Notes: generated by a model from the sequence alone, not told the origin. 64,000 nt of DNA from Geobacter sp. (GCA_003574885.1 PJFC01000001.1:434001-498000), one strand, 5' to 3'. Shown: positions 24,238-33,800, counted from the stretch's first letter. A program made the numbers and translations.

Positions 24238-26499
24238 ATGTCGAAATCACCCCTCACCATCATCGAGGTCGCCATCCCGGTGCGGATCGACCAGACCTTT
24301 TCCTACCGGGTTCCGGAGCGGCTCGTCGGGGAAGTGGCGGTCGGGAAGCGGGTGCTGGTCCCCTTTGGCCGGCGCAAGGTGACCGGGTATGTCCTCGGGC
24401 CGGGGGACGCCACGACGGCGGAGCTGAAGGAGATCATCGAGGTCCTGGACGCGGAACCGCTCGTCACCCCGGCGGAGCTGGCTTTTCTCCGCTGGGTCGC
24501 GGGATACTACCTCTTTCCCCTTGGCGAGGTGCTGAAGACTGCGCTGCCGGCCGGAATCAACCTCACCAGCCGGCAGCGGCAGGTGGAGGGCCCGGACGGG
24601 ACCAGTGCCACTGAAGAGGTGCTGGCGGGGGGGCGACAGGTAAAGACGGAGCTGTTCTACCGTTCCCTTCCGGCCCCGGCAGAAGTCACACAACCACGGG
24701 GGAGGGGAGGGGAGATTCTGGCGTTCCTGGCGGGGATGGAGGAGGCACCGGCCCAACTCATCCGCCAGCGGTTTGGCCCCTGTGCCCCTCAGCTCAAACG
24801 GCTCCGGGAGCTGGGGCTCGTGACGGCGACTGCGCGGGAGGTCTATCGCGATCCCTTCCGGGAAGAGGTGTTCGAGCACGACACCCCCCTCGTCCTGAAC
24901 GACGACCAGGCAGCAGCCCTTGCCCGCCTGACGGAAGCCTGCACCACGGCCGCCTTTGCCCCCTTTCTCCTCTACGGGGTGACGGGGAGCGGCAAGACGG
25001 AGGTCTACCTCCAGACCATCGCCCACGTTCTCTCCCGGGGAAAGACGGCGCTCGTCCTGGTGCCGGAGATCGCCCTCACCCCCCAGCTGGTCCGCCGCTT
25101 CAAGCGCCGCTTCCGCTGCGGCATCGCAGTTCTCCACAGCGGCCTCTCGGACGGGGAGCGCTACGACGAATGGCGCCGGATCCGGCGGGGAGAGGCGGAG
25201 ATCGTCATCGGTGCCCGTTCCGCCATCTTCGCTCCCCTGGAGCGGATCGGCATCATCGTGGTGGACGAGGAGCACGAGGGGTCCTACAAGCAGTCGGAAG
25301 GGGTGCGCTACCACGCCCGGGACCTGGCCCTGGTCCGGGGGAAGATGGAGAAGGCTGTGGTCCTTCTCGGTTCCGCCACGCCACTGGTCACGAGCTTCCA
25401 CGCCGCCCGGGAAGGGCGGCTCGGCTACCTGGAGCTCCCCCGGCGGGTGCGCGACCTCCCCATGCCGACGGTAGAGCTGGTGGATGCCCGGAAGAAGAAG
25501 GGTGAGACCTTCCTTCCTGCCCTCGCCGCCGCCCTGGCGGAGAACCTGGCGGCAGGGGGACAGTCGCTCCTCTTCCTCAACCGGCGCGGGTTCGCCACCT
25601 ACCTGGTCTGCCAGGAGTGCGGCTTCGTCCTCTGCTGTCCCAACTGCGCCGTGACCCTCACCTATCACCGGCGCCGGGAGCGCCACTTCTGTCACTACTG
25701 CGATTACTCCATCCCGGCACCATCCATCTGCCCCGGCTGCAACAGCCCGTCCATCGGTCTTCTGGGGCGGGGGACGGAGCGGGTGGAGGAGGAGGTGCAG
25801 GAGCTTCTCCCCGAGGCCCGGGTGAGCAGGATGGACCGGGACACCACGACCGGCCGGGGAGGGCATGCCCGGATCCTGCGGGGGCTAGAGGAGGGGCGGA
25901 TCGACATCCTGATCGGCACCCAGATGATCGCCAAGGGGCACGACTTCCCCGGCGTCACCCTGGTGGGGGTGGTCTCCGCCGACGCGACCCTCAATATCCC
26001 CGATTTCCGCAGTGCCGAGCGGACCTTCCAGCTCATCACCCAGGTGCTCGGTCGGGCCGGCCGGGGGGACGCGCCGGGGCGGGTCATCGTCCAGAGCCTG
26101 GCACCGGACCACTACGCCATCCGCCGGGCAGTCAGCCATGACATGGCAGGGTTCTACGAGGAGGAGCTGGCCTTCCGCCGGGAAACCGGCTACCCCCCCT
26201 TCGCCTTCCTGGCTGCCCTCCACCTCTCCGGGACCAACGGGTCCGTCGTGGAGCAGGGTGCTGAGCAGGCCGCCCGCCTCCTGCAGCAGCTCAAGGGGCG
26301 CTTCCGGAGCAGGGTTGAGATCCTCGGTCCGGTCACCTCCCCCCTCGGCAAGCTGCGCGGCCGCTTCCGCTGGCAGATCCTCCTCAAGGCCCCCACCCGC
26401 AGCGACCTGCACCGGCTGGTGAATGGATTCCGCGGCGCCATCGACCTGCCGGCCCAGGTACGGCTGGTGATAGACATCGACCCGATCGAGATGATGTAG
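24238..26499 (+). CDS. priA: Primosomal protein N' (PriA helicase)
   Basis: A 753-residue replication-restart helicase. The N-terminal 3'-end-binding domain starts VAIPVRIDQTFSYRVPE. Helicase motif I is GVTGSGKTE (near residue 250) and motif II DEEHEGSYKQ. Two zinc-binding clusters follow (CQECGF...CCPNC and CHYC...CPGC), then IGTQMIAKGHDFPGVTLVG and QVLGRAGRG. All PriA hallmarks are present at normal length. PriA reloads the replisome at stalled forks. The ATG at 24238 fits the family start. It appears monocistronic. Confidence 0.95.
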   Translation: MSKSPLTIIEVAIPVRIDQTFSYRVPERLVGEVAVGKRVLVPFGRRKVTGYVLGPGDATTAELKEIIEVLDAEPLVTPAELAFLRWVAGYYLFPLGEVLKTALPAGINLTSRQRQVEGPDGTSATEEVLAGGRQVKTELFYRSLPAPAEVTQPRGRGGEILAFLAGMEEAPAQLIRQRFGPCAPQLKRLRELGLVTATAREVYRDPFREEVFEHDTPLVLNDDQAAALARLTEACTTAAFAPFLLYGVTGSGKTEVYLQTIAHVLSRGKTALVLVPEIALTPQLVRRFKRRFRCGIAVLHSGLSDGERYDEWRRIRRGEAEIVIGARSAIFAPLERIGIIVVDEEHEGSYKQSEGVRYHARDLALVRGKMEKAVVLLGSATPLVTSFHAAREGRLGYLELPRRVRDLPMPTVELVDARKKKGETFLPALAAALAENLAAGGQSLLFLNRRGFATYLVCQECGFVLCCPNCAVTLTYHRRRERHFCHYCDYSIPAPSICPGCNSPSIGLLGRGTERVEEEVQELLPEARVSRMDRDTTTGRGGHARILRGLEEGRIDILIGTQMIAKGHDFPGVTLVGVVSADATLNIPDFRSAERTFQLITQVLGRAGRGDAPGRVIVQSLAPDHYAIRRAVSHDMAGFYEEELAFRRETGYPPFAFLAALHLSGTNGSVVEQGAEQAARLLQQLKGRFRSRVEILGPVTSPLGKLRGRFRWQILLKAPTRSDLHRLVNGFRGAIDLPAQVRLVIDIDPIEMM

Positions 26500-26529
26500 T
26501 TTCCGCCCGGAAAGGGTCCTTTTTCGCCC

Positions 26530-26610
26530 TGGCGGTGTCAATCTGCGGCCTTGCGTGTGCGGCGTACCGGTGTACGCCTCCGTGCAATCCCTTGATTTCC
26601 TTGCCAAGAC
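26530..26610. repeat. GTACGCC hairpin repeat, copy 1
   Basis: A perfect hairpin GGCGTAC-CGGT-GTACGCC (26561-26578) within TGCGGCGTAC...TACGCCTCCGTGCAATCCCT. Related elements lie at 29400-29520, 47765-47875 and 63012-63145, all intergenic. Confidence 0.75.
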
Positions 26611-26767
26611 AAAAAATCCCTCCTTTCCGGGTCGGAAACGGGTTCGTGTAAGCGTTCGTGTAAGCCTTTACCGCTCCCCAGTCCCCGATCCTGGTCCTTC
26701 CCCTCAAATATCCCTTGCCTGCAGCCCTTCTATCCGTTATTTTAAGGGCACTTAACCTGCAAACCGA

Positions 26768-26801
26768 TAGTGTCTCATCCGGAGTTTCCAGATGGACACT
26801 A
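26768..26801 (+). promoter_or_regulatory. 5'-leader hairpin upstream of the AMIN gene
   Basis: TAGTGTC-T-CATC and GATGGACACTA pair with one bulge around an 11-base loop, ending about 25 bases before the ATG at 26827. It may be an operator or an mRNA element. No other feature was seen between 26610 and 26826. Confidence 0.4.
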
Positions 26802-26826
26802 ACCTGTTTATCGAGAGGAGGCCTTC

Positions 26827-27726
26827 ATGGGTCACGTCCGGACCATCGGCTTTTCCATCCTGTTATGCCTGTTCACCCTTGCCGCTGCCCAGGCGGCGCC
26901 CGCCGTCGGAACCCTGAAAGAGATCAAGACCGGCGGCGGTGCCGCCCCCCGCGTTGAATTTATCGCCGACCGGCAGCCGGGGGAGGTCTCCTGCTATACC
27001 ATGCCCCAGCTCCTGCGGGCTACGGTGGACATTTACGGCATAGAGCCGGGGCATGTGGCGCCGGTGGTACCGGCGGACACGAGCTTCATCAAGCGGGTCA
27101 CCGTGGAGCGGAAGGTGATCAACGAGCGGGTCCTGACCCGCGCCACCATCGACCTCGCCCGGGACGCGGAGATCAGCATCGTCCCCCATCCTGTGGATAA
27201 GTCCAGAGTGTTCGCCATTTTCAAACCTCTGCATGCAACCTCCGCAGCAACCGCGCCGGTAAAGAAGGAGAGCAGGAAAGCCGTGGCTTCTCCTTCCGGG
27301 GCGTCAGGAAAAGGCACAGTGGCCAAAGTCCCGGCGGGCAAGACACAGGAAAAATCCCCCGCTAAAACGACCCTGCAGCCGGTGGTGCCGTCCTTCGGCC
27401 CCCCGCCTGTGGTAAGTGACATACGGGTCGGCAAGGAGAGCGTCGAGATTGTCGCCCAGACCGCAATCGAGCGCTTCACCACCTTCACCATGACCAATCC
27501 GGGTCGGCTGGTGATCGACATCGCTCCCGGGGGGAATTCCCTGTCGGCCAGGGAAGTGGCGATCAACCGCTTCGGCGTGGGCAAGCTCCGCATCGGCACC
27601 TATCCGGACAAGGTACGGGTGGTGCTGGACGCCGACAAGGCGACCTTTCCGGTCCACGCCCTCCAGAGAGTCGGGTCGGGGCTGAAGATCGTTTTCGGCC
27701 CCTTCGCGCTGGGTGGTCGCAAGTGA
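26827..27726 (+). CDS. Secreted AMIN-domain protein
   Basis: A 299-residue exported protein: Sec signal peptide (residues 1-23), an AMIN-like domain (about 28-135), a Lys/Pro/Ala linker (140-190), and a second AMIN domain (195-295) with TNPGRLVIDI and RIGTYPDKVRVVLDAD. AMIN domains localise proteins to peptidoglycan, septum or secretin complexes. There is no catalytic domain, so this is probably a targeting or scaffold protein. GAGAGGAGG precedes the ATG. The next gene, also exported, follows after 84 bases. Confidence 0.85.
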   Translation: MGHVRTIGFSILLCLFTLAAAQAAPAVGTLKEIKTGGGAAPRVEFIADRQPGEVSCYTMPQLLRATVDIYGIEPGHVAPVVPADTSFIKRVTVERKVINERVLTRATIDLARDAEISIVPHPVDKSRVFAIFKPLHATSAATAPVKKESRKAVASPSGASGKGTVAKVPAGKTQEKSPAKTTLQPVVPSFGPPPVVSDIRVGKESVEIVAQTAIERFTTFTMTNPGRLVIDIAPGGNSLSAREVAINRFGVGKLRIGTYPDKVRVVLDADKATFPVHALQRVGSGLKIVFGPFALGGRK

Positions 27727-27810
27727 ATTACCTTGCCTCACTCCTGTGATTCCGGTATGTTGGGCTGGTGCCGGGACTGCCCCCATCACATTTCAGGAGA
27801 ATCTGTAACC

Positions 27811-28779
27811 ATGCGTATCATCTTTACATTCACCATCCTTCTCTGCCTGTCGGCTGGGGGAGGAATCGCCGTTGCCGCCGATGCACCGGTGGTGGTGGCT
27901 CCTGTCGCCGGGAAGGCTGAGACGTCATCCCCCACCGGCGTCACGGAGCCGGCTCCCCCTGTTGACCAGAAGGATGCCGCCATTGCCACCCTGCAGCAGG
28001 AGAACGCCCGTCTGCTGCAGCAACTCAAGACCCTTGAAGGGACACCGGCCCTGACTTCCGAAGCCCTGGCGAAAAAGAACCTCCAGAGGCTGCAGGAGAT
28101 AGCCCGGGACACCAGGACCCAGCGCCAGTCCATGACCGACTTCGAAAGCTACGTGAAATGGATGTCAGGCAGCCTCTCCGGCTACGCCAAATACATCGAG
28201 GCGGGGTCCATCGCGGCCGGTTTCGCCCGGGTGCTCCCGATCCCCTACGCCGGCCAGGCATCGATCCTTACCAAGTTCGTCTCCCAGGGGATACTCTCCC
28301 TCAATGCCACGTCGGTTGCGATCAATCGCTATATGGGGAGTTCCCAGCAGTTCGTCAGCCGGGTCGAGGCCCTCGACCCGGTCCGCACCAATCCGCAGGA
28401 AGTCGCTGCATTGAATCGCTTTGCCGACGAGCAGCTTGGACGGGATATGCAGGATGTGCATCAGAAGCTTGCCGGCACCGCCGACCTGTCCGCCTCTTCC
28501 CTCTCTTTCCTGGAGAGCGTCAACCACTACGTGGGAAGCACCGACGAATACTGGAACAAGACCAAGGCGTTCATCTCCAGGGGGGATGCGGCCAAGAAAG
28601 ACAAGAGCTTTCTCAGCGAAAGCATTGCCGGCCTGAAGAACCGGACCGGCGCTTTCAATGCCAGACTGCACCAGTTCAGCGACAGCAGCCGGAAGGCCGC
28701 TCCCCTGATCAAGTCCCTTGGCACTTACGAAGAGCTGACCCGCGAGCTGTCGGGGAGTGTTACCACTGCCAAACGCTGA
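27811..28779 (+). CDS. Exported coiled-coil protein, unknown function
   Basis: A 322-residue protein with a Sec signal peptide (MRIIFTFTILLCLSAGGG, ending near AVAADA), a Pro/Val-rich spacer, a short coiled coil (about residues 53-75, QQENARLLQQLKTLEG) and a mostly helical C-terminal region. The ATG at 27811 follows AGGAGAATC and a signal peptide starts there, which rules out the longer in-frame start at 27733. No family is recognised. It may be cotranscribed with the AMIN gene. Confidence 0.7.
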   Translation: MRIIFTFTILLCLSAGGGIAVAADAPVVVAPVAGKAETSSPTGVTEPAPPVDQKDAAIATLQQENARLLQQLKTLEGTPALTSEALAKKNLQRLQEIARDTRTQRQSMTDFESYVKWMSGSLSGYAKYIEAGSIAAGFARVLPIPYAGQASILTKFVSQGILSLNATSVAINRYMGSSQQFVSRVEALDPVRTNPQEVAALNRFADEQLGRDMQDVHQKLAGTADLSASSLSFLESVNHYVGSTDEYWNKTKAFISRGDAAKKDKSFLSESIAGLKNRTGAFNARLHQFSDSSRKAAPLIKSLGTYEELTRELSGSVTTAKR

Positions 28780-28989
28780 AAGGGAACGGGGACGTCCGTC
28801 ACGGCCTCATCCGCTGCGGACCCTGACCGAAGGTAGTCTTAAGAGCTGCAGTCTCTCACCCGGCATTCCCTGCAATGGAGAACTTCGGCGGGTGTCCGCT
28901 TGCCGCTCGGGCTTTCCCTCCACTCCCGAGACCATGACGGACGGACACCCCCGAAGTGCAGCGTAAATCTGAGAATTGGAGGAGACGCT

Positions 28990-29394
28990 ATGAACGTGCG
29001 TGAACGGATCGGTAAATTCCTTGAAGCGGAGGCCTTCGGTGTGGCCGGGGCGTCCACCAACCGGGAGAAGTTCGGCAACAAGGTGCTCCGCTGTTACCTT
29101 GAGAACGGGAAAAGGGTCATCGGTATCAATCCCCGGGCGACTGAGATCGAGGGTGCCCCCTGCGTGGCGTCCGTGGCCGATCTCCCCCCCGAGGTGAAGA
29201 GCCTTTCCGTCATCACCCCGCCGACCATTACCGAGCAGGTGGTGGCGGAGGCGATCGCCCGTGGGATCGAGAACATCTGGATGCAGCCCGGCGCCCAGAG
29301 CCCCAGGGCCATCGCCGCCTGCGAGGAGCACGGCATCAACGTCATTGCCGACGGGAGCTGCATCCTGGTGGAGCTCGGCTACCACGACCACTAG
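28990..29394 (+). CDS. CoA-binding (YccU-like) Rossmann protein
   Basis: A 134-residue CoA_binding-domain protein: FGVAGASTNREKFGNKVLR is the nucleotide-binding loop, followed by VIGINPRATEIEG and IWMQPGAQS, the standard YccU/YmdB-type pattern. The protein binds CoA; its physiological role is unclear. GGAGGAG lies before the ATG at 28990, which sets the start. It is followed by a repeat element rather than a partner gene. Confidence 0.85.
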   Translation: MNVRERIGKFLEAEAFGVAGASTNREKFGNKVLRCYLENGKRVIGINPRATEIEGAPCVASVADLPPEVKSLSVITPPTITEQVVAEAIARGIENIWMQPGAQSPRAIAACEEHGINVIADGSCILVELGYHDH

Positions 29395-29399
29395 CATCG

Positions 29400-29520
29400 C
29401 ACTCGTCTTCACGCCATCTTTGGCCGGCCTTCAATCGCTCAATCCTCGACGTAGCCCTGCTACGCCTGCGGTTTTGCTCGCTCAGCCCGGCCAAATCCGG
29501 CATAAATCAGGGCGCGACCT
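29400..29520. repeat. GTACGCC-type hairpin repeat, copy 2 (diverged)
   Basis: CGTAG-CCCTG-CTACG (29450-29464) lies within GGCCGGCC...GCCCGGCC flanks (about 29422-29499), giving nested inverted repeats. It occupies the space between the CoA-binding gene and the DUF815 gene. Confidence 0.6.
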
Positions 29521-29594
29521 CTCATAATGTTATTGAGAAGCAAGTTCCCCGGCTGCTGAAAAGCTGTTGAAAGACATACAGGAGGGTAGACACG

Positions 29595-30476
29595 ATGGAC
29601 CAGGAACTGCGCGACCAGCTCAAGAGGGTGCTGACCTCGGTGGAAATGCTTCTCCCCCGGCCGGTGCCGGCAATCGACTGGAGCGTATGCCATGCCGCCA
29701 ACTGGCGTCGCCACTCTTTCAGCGGTTGCCTGGAGCCGGTGCCGGAAATCGAGAGCATCCATATGGACGACCTGCTCGGCATCGACAAGCAGAAAGGGGC
29801 CGTGGAGGAGAACACCCGCCAGTTCCTGGCCGGCCTTCCCGCCAACAACGTCCTCCTCTGGGGGACCCGGGGGACCGGCAAGTCGTCTCTGGTAAGGGCG
29901 CTGCTCCACCGGTATGCCCCCGACGGGTTGCGGGTCATCCAGGTGGACAAGGACGACCTGATCCATCTCCCCGACATCGTGGATGCCATCAAGACCGAAT
30001 CGTACAACTACATCATCTTTTCCGACGATGCCTCCTTCGAGGTTGGCGATTCAAGCTACAAGATGCTGAAGAGCGCCCTCGACGGGTCGGTCTACGCGCC
30101 CCCCGACAATGTCCTCATCTACGTCACTTCCAACCGCCGCCACCTTCTTCCCGAGTACGAAACCGACAACCGGGGGGCAATGCTCGTCAACAACGAGATC
30201 CATCACGGCGAGGCGGTTGAGGAAAAGATCTCCCTTTCCGGCCGGTTCGGCCTCTGGGTCGGCTTCCACCCCTTTACCCAGGAGCAGTACCTGGAGGTGG
30301 TCGCCCAGTGGATCGACCGGCTCTGTACGAAGAACGGTACCACGCTCCCCTGGGACAAGGCTGTCCGGGACGAAGCGATTCTCTGGTCCCAGAAGAAGGG
30401 TGACCAGAGCGGCCGTATCGCCTATCAGTTCGCCAGCCACTGGGTGGGAAGGAAGCTTCTTGAACAAAGGGGATAA
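29595..30476 (+). CDS. DUF815 family AAA+ ATPase
   Basis: A 293-residue ATPase of the DUF815 family. Walker A is LLWGTRGTGKSSLV (near residue 90); the Walker-B-like segment is YIIFSDDASFE; sensor-like TSNRRHLLP follows. RFGLWVGFHPFTQEQYLEVV is the conserved C-terminal subdomain. No partner or target is known for the family. The ATG at 29595 follows a GGAGGG site. It appears monocistronic between a repeat and the quinone oxidoreductase gene. Confidence 0.88.
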   Translation: MDQELRDQLKRVLTSVEMLLPRPVPAIDWSVCHAANWRRHSFSGCLEPVPEIESIHMDDLLGIDKQKGAVEENTRQFLAGLPANNVLLWGTRGTGKSSLVRALLHRYAPDGLRVIQVDKDDLIHLPDIVDAIKTESYNYIIFSDDASFEVGDSSYKMLKSALDGSVYAPPDNVLIYVTSNRRHLLPEYETDNRGAMLVNNEIHHGEAVEEKISLSGRFGLWVGFHPFTQEQYLEVVAQWIDRLCTKNGTTLPWDKAVRDEAILWSQKKGDQSGRIAYQFASHWVGRKLLEQRG

Positions 30477-30612
30477 GGTGGTAACGTATCAAGGCAAAGG
30501 TGTCCATGCTTGCGGTTCCCCCGGCCACCGGCACGACATAAAATAATGCAGGGGCGGTTTCGCCCAGATCCACCAGCCATTTCAAAGATCAAAATATGAG
30601 AGGAGGGACGGT

Positions 30613-31602
30613 ATGAAAGCGGTATTACTGGAAGGATTCGGCGGTCTTGAGGTTATGAAAATCGGTGAGGTGGCCATTCCCCAGCCGGGGGAAGGGCAGG
30701 TGCTCGTCAAGGTGATGGCAACCTCCATCAACCGGCCGGACCTGGTGCAGCGGGAGGGGAAATATCCGCCGCCGCCGGGTGACTCGGAAATCCTCGGGCT
30801 CGAGGTCGCCGGGGTGATCGAAGAGCTCGGGCCGGGGGTTACGGGGTGGCAGAAGGGGGAGCGGGTCATGTCCCTGGTGGGGGGAGGGGCCTACGCTGAG
30901 TACGCGGTTGCCTACGCCAGCCACCTGATGAGCATTCCCGACTCCATGAGTTTCGAGGAGGCGGCCTGCGTCTGCGAGTCCTCCATAACTGCGTTCTCGA
31001 ACATCTTCATGATCGGCGGGCTGAAGGACAACAATACCGTCATTATCCACGGTGGCGGCGGGGGGGTCAACACTGCCGGTGTCCAGCTCTGCAAGGCGCT
31101 GGTCCCCGCCACGAAGATCATCGTCACCGCCGCTCCGGAGAAGATCGACCGGGTCAAGCAGCTGGGTGCCGACCTGGTCATCAACTTCCGGGAGACTCCC
31201 GACTTTTCCGAGATCGTCAAGGAGTTCACCAACAAGAAGGGGGTGGATGTGATTCTCGACCATGTGGGGGCCAAGTATCTGGCACCGAACATGAACTCCC
31301 TCGGCTACGCCGGCCGTCTCGTCATCATCGGCATCATTTCGGGCATCAAGGCGGAACTCAACCTCGCCCTCATGATGGTGAAGCGCCAGCAGATCATCGG
31401 TTCCGTACTCCGCTCCCGCCCCGTGAAGGACAAGGGGGAGATCGTCGCCGAGTTCACGAAGACCGCCCTTCCCAAGTTCGCCGACCGGACCATCGTCCCG
31501 ATCATCGAGAAAGTCTTCCCCCTCGACCAGGTTGTGGAAGCCCACCGGATGATGGAAGAGGACCGGCACTTCGGCAAGATCGTGCTGAAGATCGGCGCCT
31601 GA
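30613..31602 (+). CDS. NAD(P)H:quinone oxidoreductase (zinc-independent MDR/PIG3-like)
   Basis: A 329-residue medium-chain dehydrogenase/reductase. The N-terminal GroES-like domain contains TSINRPDLVQREGKYPPPPG, typical of the TP53I3/PIG3 quinone oxidoreductase subgroup, and lacks the zinc ligands of alcohol dehydrogenases. The Rossmann domain has VIIHGGGGGVNTAGVQLCK for NADPH. It probably reduces quinones or reactive carbonyls. AGGAGGG precedes the ATG. A strong terminator follows, so it ends the unit. Confidence 0.88.
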   Translation: MKAVLLEGFGGLEVMKIGEVAIPQPGEGQVLVKVMATSINRPDLVQREGKYPPPPGDSEILGLEVAGVIEELGPGVTGWQKGERVMSLVGGGAYAEYAVAYASHLMSIPDSMSFEEAACVCESSITAFSNIFMIGGLKDNNTVIIHGGGGGVNTAGVQLCKALVPATKIIVTAAPEKIDRVKQLGADLVINFRETPDFSEIVKEFTNKKGVDVILDHVGAKYLAPNMNSLGYAGRLVIIGIISGIKAELNLALMMVKRQQIIGSVLRSRPVKDKGEIVAEFTKTALPKFADRTIVPIIEKVFPLDQVVEAHRMMEEDRHFGKIVLKIGA

Positions 31603-31623
31603 GAGGATATCGGCCGTAACGAT

Positions 31624-31661
31624 AAAGGGGAGACCGGCTTGGAAGCCGATCTCCCCTTTTG
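31624..31661. terminator. Bidirectional intrinsic terminator
   Basis: AAAGGGGAGA and TCTCCCCTTT arms with an inner CGGCT/AGCCG stem (one mismatch) and loop TGGA. It is shared by the convergent quinone oxidoreductase and pseudouridine synthase genes. Confidence 0.88.
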
Positions 31662-31682
31662 TAATTAGAGTTGCGCTGCCGG

Positions 31683-32567
31683 TCAGAGGTCGGGCAGTTC
31701 CCGCAGCAGGGGGGGGAGCATATCACCTGCCATGAGCCTGAGCTGGGAGATGAAGCCGGAGGGGAGGGGGGCGTGGAGCGTCAACCTGGTTCCGGTGGAT
31801 GGATGGATGAAGGTGGTGCGGAAGGAATGGAGAAGGTGGCCGGGATAGTCCGGCAAAGTCCCGCCGCCGTACCGCTTGTCCCCCCGGATGGGATGGCCGA
31901 TGATCTTGAAATGCTGGCGGATCTGGTGCATCCGGCCGGTGACCGGCCAGACCGCTACGAAGGCGAACCCTTTTCCCTGGAACAGGACGCGGAACCGTGT
32001 TTCCGCCTCCTTCCCCTCCAATGCAGCCGAAATACTCCCCGTCGGCACCGGTTTTCCTGCCACCACCGCCAGGTATAGCTTGTCAAGCCCCTCTTCCTGC
32101 AGCATCTGGCCGAACATGGCCGCAGACGCCGAGCTCTTCGCCAGCATCACGACGCCGGAGGTTCCCCGGTCGAGCCGGTTGATCGGCCGCAGCTTCCCTT
32201 CTCCCCCCCGTTCCGCCACGAGTTTCATCCCGAGGTCAACCAGGTTCTGTTCATCGACTTCCGCGGCCCGATGCATGGGAAGGCCGGGCTCCTTGTTGAT
32301 TATCATGAGCCACTGGTCTTCGTAGATTATGTCGAGCCCGGGTCTGGCCCCGGTCAGGAACTGGCGGGTCCGGCTGCTTTCCTTGAGGGTTACCGTGTCA
32401 TCCAGGCGCAGGAGGAGATCGAGCGTGGGAGGTGTGCCGTTGACCTGCAGGCTGCCCGTTTTCGCCAGCTGTTTAAGGTAGCCGTGGGGGGCGGCCGGGA
32501 GAAGGTTGTAGAGCAGGTTCTCAACCCGGCGGCAATGATCGTTTTCTGTAATCCGGTAGGTAAACAT
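31683..32567 (-). CDS. RluA-family pseudouridine synthase
   Basis: A 294-residue RNA pseudouridine synthase. An S4-like N-terminal part (LLPAAPHGYLKQLAKTGSLQVNG) precedes the catalytic domain with INRLDRGTSGVVMLAKS, whose Asp is the nucleophile, and PVTGRMHQIRQHF. It modifies uridines in rRNA or tRNA; the exact site cannot be assigned. The ATG at 32567 gives the usual length, although a clear Shine-Dalgarno is lacking and an in-frame upstream extension exists. Confidence 0.88.
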   Translation of the reverse strand: MFTYRITENDHCRRVENLLYNLLPAAPHGYLKQLAKTGSLQVNGTPPTLDLLLRLDDTVTLKESSRTRQFLTGARPGLDIIYEDQWLMIINKEPGLPMHRAAEVDEQNLVDLGMKLVAERGGEGKLRPINRLDRGTSGVVMLAKSSASAAMFGQMLQEEGLDKLYLAVVAGKPVPTGSISAALEGKEAETRFRVLFQGKGFAFVAVWPVTGRMHQIRQHFKIIGHPIRGDKRYGGGTLPDYPGHLLHSFRTTFIHPSTGTRLTLHAPLPSGFISQLRLMAGDMLPPLLRELPDL

Positions 32568-32649
32568 GGGGGGAGTATAGCCCGGGGCGCGGGAAGGCGC
32601 AAGCCGATTCGTCCCTGCGGGCGTAAGGGTGCGGTCCCTGCCACTCAAC

Positions 32650-32677
32650 AAAAAAGGCCTGCAAAAATGCAGGCCTT
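32650..32677 (-). terminator. Intrinsic terminator of the ferritin-like gene
   Basis: A perfect stem AAGGCCTGC/GCAGGCCTT with a six-base loop; on the minus strand it is followed by a T6 run. It lies 19 bases past the stop at 32696. Confidence 0.9.
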
Positions 32678-32695
32678 CTTCCCGGCCTCGTGACG

Positions 32696-33193
32696 TTATT
32701 CACGCACGTAGATATCCATGTCCGAATCGTGGACCATTCCCATGACCCGGGCGTACTCCGCTTCGATGACCTCGAAGTGGTTGTGGGTCTCCCGGGCGTT
32801 GAGCTCGAAAACCGCCCGTACATCGGGGTTTTCGATTCTGGCCGCGGTTTGCCGCAGGGTTTCTTCCAGCTTCCGCTCGTTCTCCAGGGCAAGTTCCATT
32901 GCTTTCTGCTCGTTGAATCCTTCATTGATGGTCTTGGCCATGGCCGCCAGCCAGGCGGACTCTTCCTCAGGAGGGGCGTTCATGAAGTCATCGAACGATG
33001 CAATATCGCTTCCGTCGTACGCCTTGAAAAAATGGCCGGCATGGACACGCTCTTCCTGGGCAAGAAGATCGAAGACGCGCCTGGCGTCCTTGTCCTGCAT
33101 CAGCCGGGCGCCGAGCTCGTAAAAATTCATGGCGTTTTTTTCCGTCTGTAGCGCCTTTCTGATAGCCTCCTGCACACCGATGTTGTCGAACAT
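32696..33193 (-). CDS. Rubrerythrin-like ferritin-family diiron protein
   Basis: A 165-residue four-helix protein. Helix motifs EKNAMNFY, QEERVHAGHF, ENERKLEE and ETHNHFEVIE supply the Glu/His ligands of a diiron site. No rubredoxin domain follows, so it is an erythrin-type member that probably reduces peroxide. GGAGG lies five bases before the ATG at 33193; a TTG four codons earlier is less likely. It is near tpx and dfx on the same strand, making a local oxidative-stress cluster. Confidence 0.85.
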   Translation of the reverse strand: MFDNIGVQEAIRKALQTEKNAMNFYELGARLMQDKDARRVFDLLAQEERVHAGHFFKAYDGSDIASFDDFMNAPPEEESAWLAAMAKTINEGFNEQKAMELALENERKLEETLRQTAARIENPDVRAVFELNARETHNHFEVIEAEYARVMGMVHDSDMDIYVRE

Positions 33194-33239
33194 AATCGCC
33201 TCCAAATAGTAGTAGCGCGCTTCGAAGAGTTTCCGAAGG

Positions 33240-33755
33240 TCACAGCAGCTCCTTCACTGCGTTAAGAACTGCCGCGTAATCCGGTTCCGTAGTGACTTCC
33301 GGCACGTGCTGGATGTAGCGGATGGTATCCTGTGCATCCACCACGAAGATGGAGCGGGCGAGGAGTTTCAGCTCCTTGATGAGCACGCCGTAGGAGAGGC
33401 CGAAGGAGCGGTCCTGGTAGTCGGAGAGGGTGCGGACCCGGTCGATTCCCGCCGCACCACACCAGCGCTTCTGGGCAAAGGGGAGATCGAGGCTCACCGT
33501 GAGCACTACAACCGACTCGGGGAGTGCGGCCGCTTCCTGATTGAATCGGCGCGTTTCCGTGTCGCAGACCGGCGTGTCAAGGGAAGGGACGGTACTGAAT
33601 ATTTTGATCTTGCCGGAAAAGTCCGCAAGCACGAGCGGGGCAAGACCGGTATCGACTACCCGGAAATCGGGCGCCCGCTCGCCGACCTTGAGCGCCGGCC
33701 CGAGAAGTGTTATGGGGTTGCCTTTGAAGGTAACGCTACCCGTTCTCTCCTCCAT
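33240..33755 (-). CDS. tpx: Thiol peroxidase (Tpx, atypical 2-Cys peroxiredoxin)
   Basis: A 171-residue peroxiredoxin of the Tpx type: VTFKGNPITLLG, then TVPSLDTPVCDTETRRFNQEA with the peroxidatic Cys, and the resolving Cys in KRWCGAAGIDRV. It reduces hydroperoxides with thioredoxin as electron donor; the selenocysteine thioredoxin at 44397 is a possible partner. AAGGAGA precedes the ATG at 33755. It lies 46 bases downstream of the PilZ gene on the same strand. Confidence 0.92.
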   Translation of the reverse strand: MEERTGSVTFKGNPITLLGPALKVGERAPDFRVVDTGLAPLVLADFSGKIKIFSTVPSLDTPVCDTETRRFNQEAAALPESVVVLTVSLDLPFAQKRWCGAAGIDRVRTLSDYQDRSFGLSYGVLIKELKLLARSIFVVDAQDTIRYIQHVPEVTTEPDYAAVLNAVKELL

Positions 33756-33800
33756 TATGTGTCTCCTTTGTCTGTCAGATGGTTGCATTGCTACGAGCGA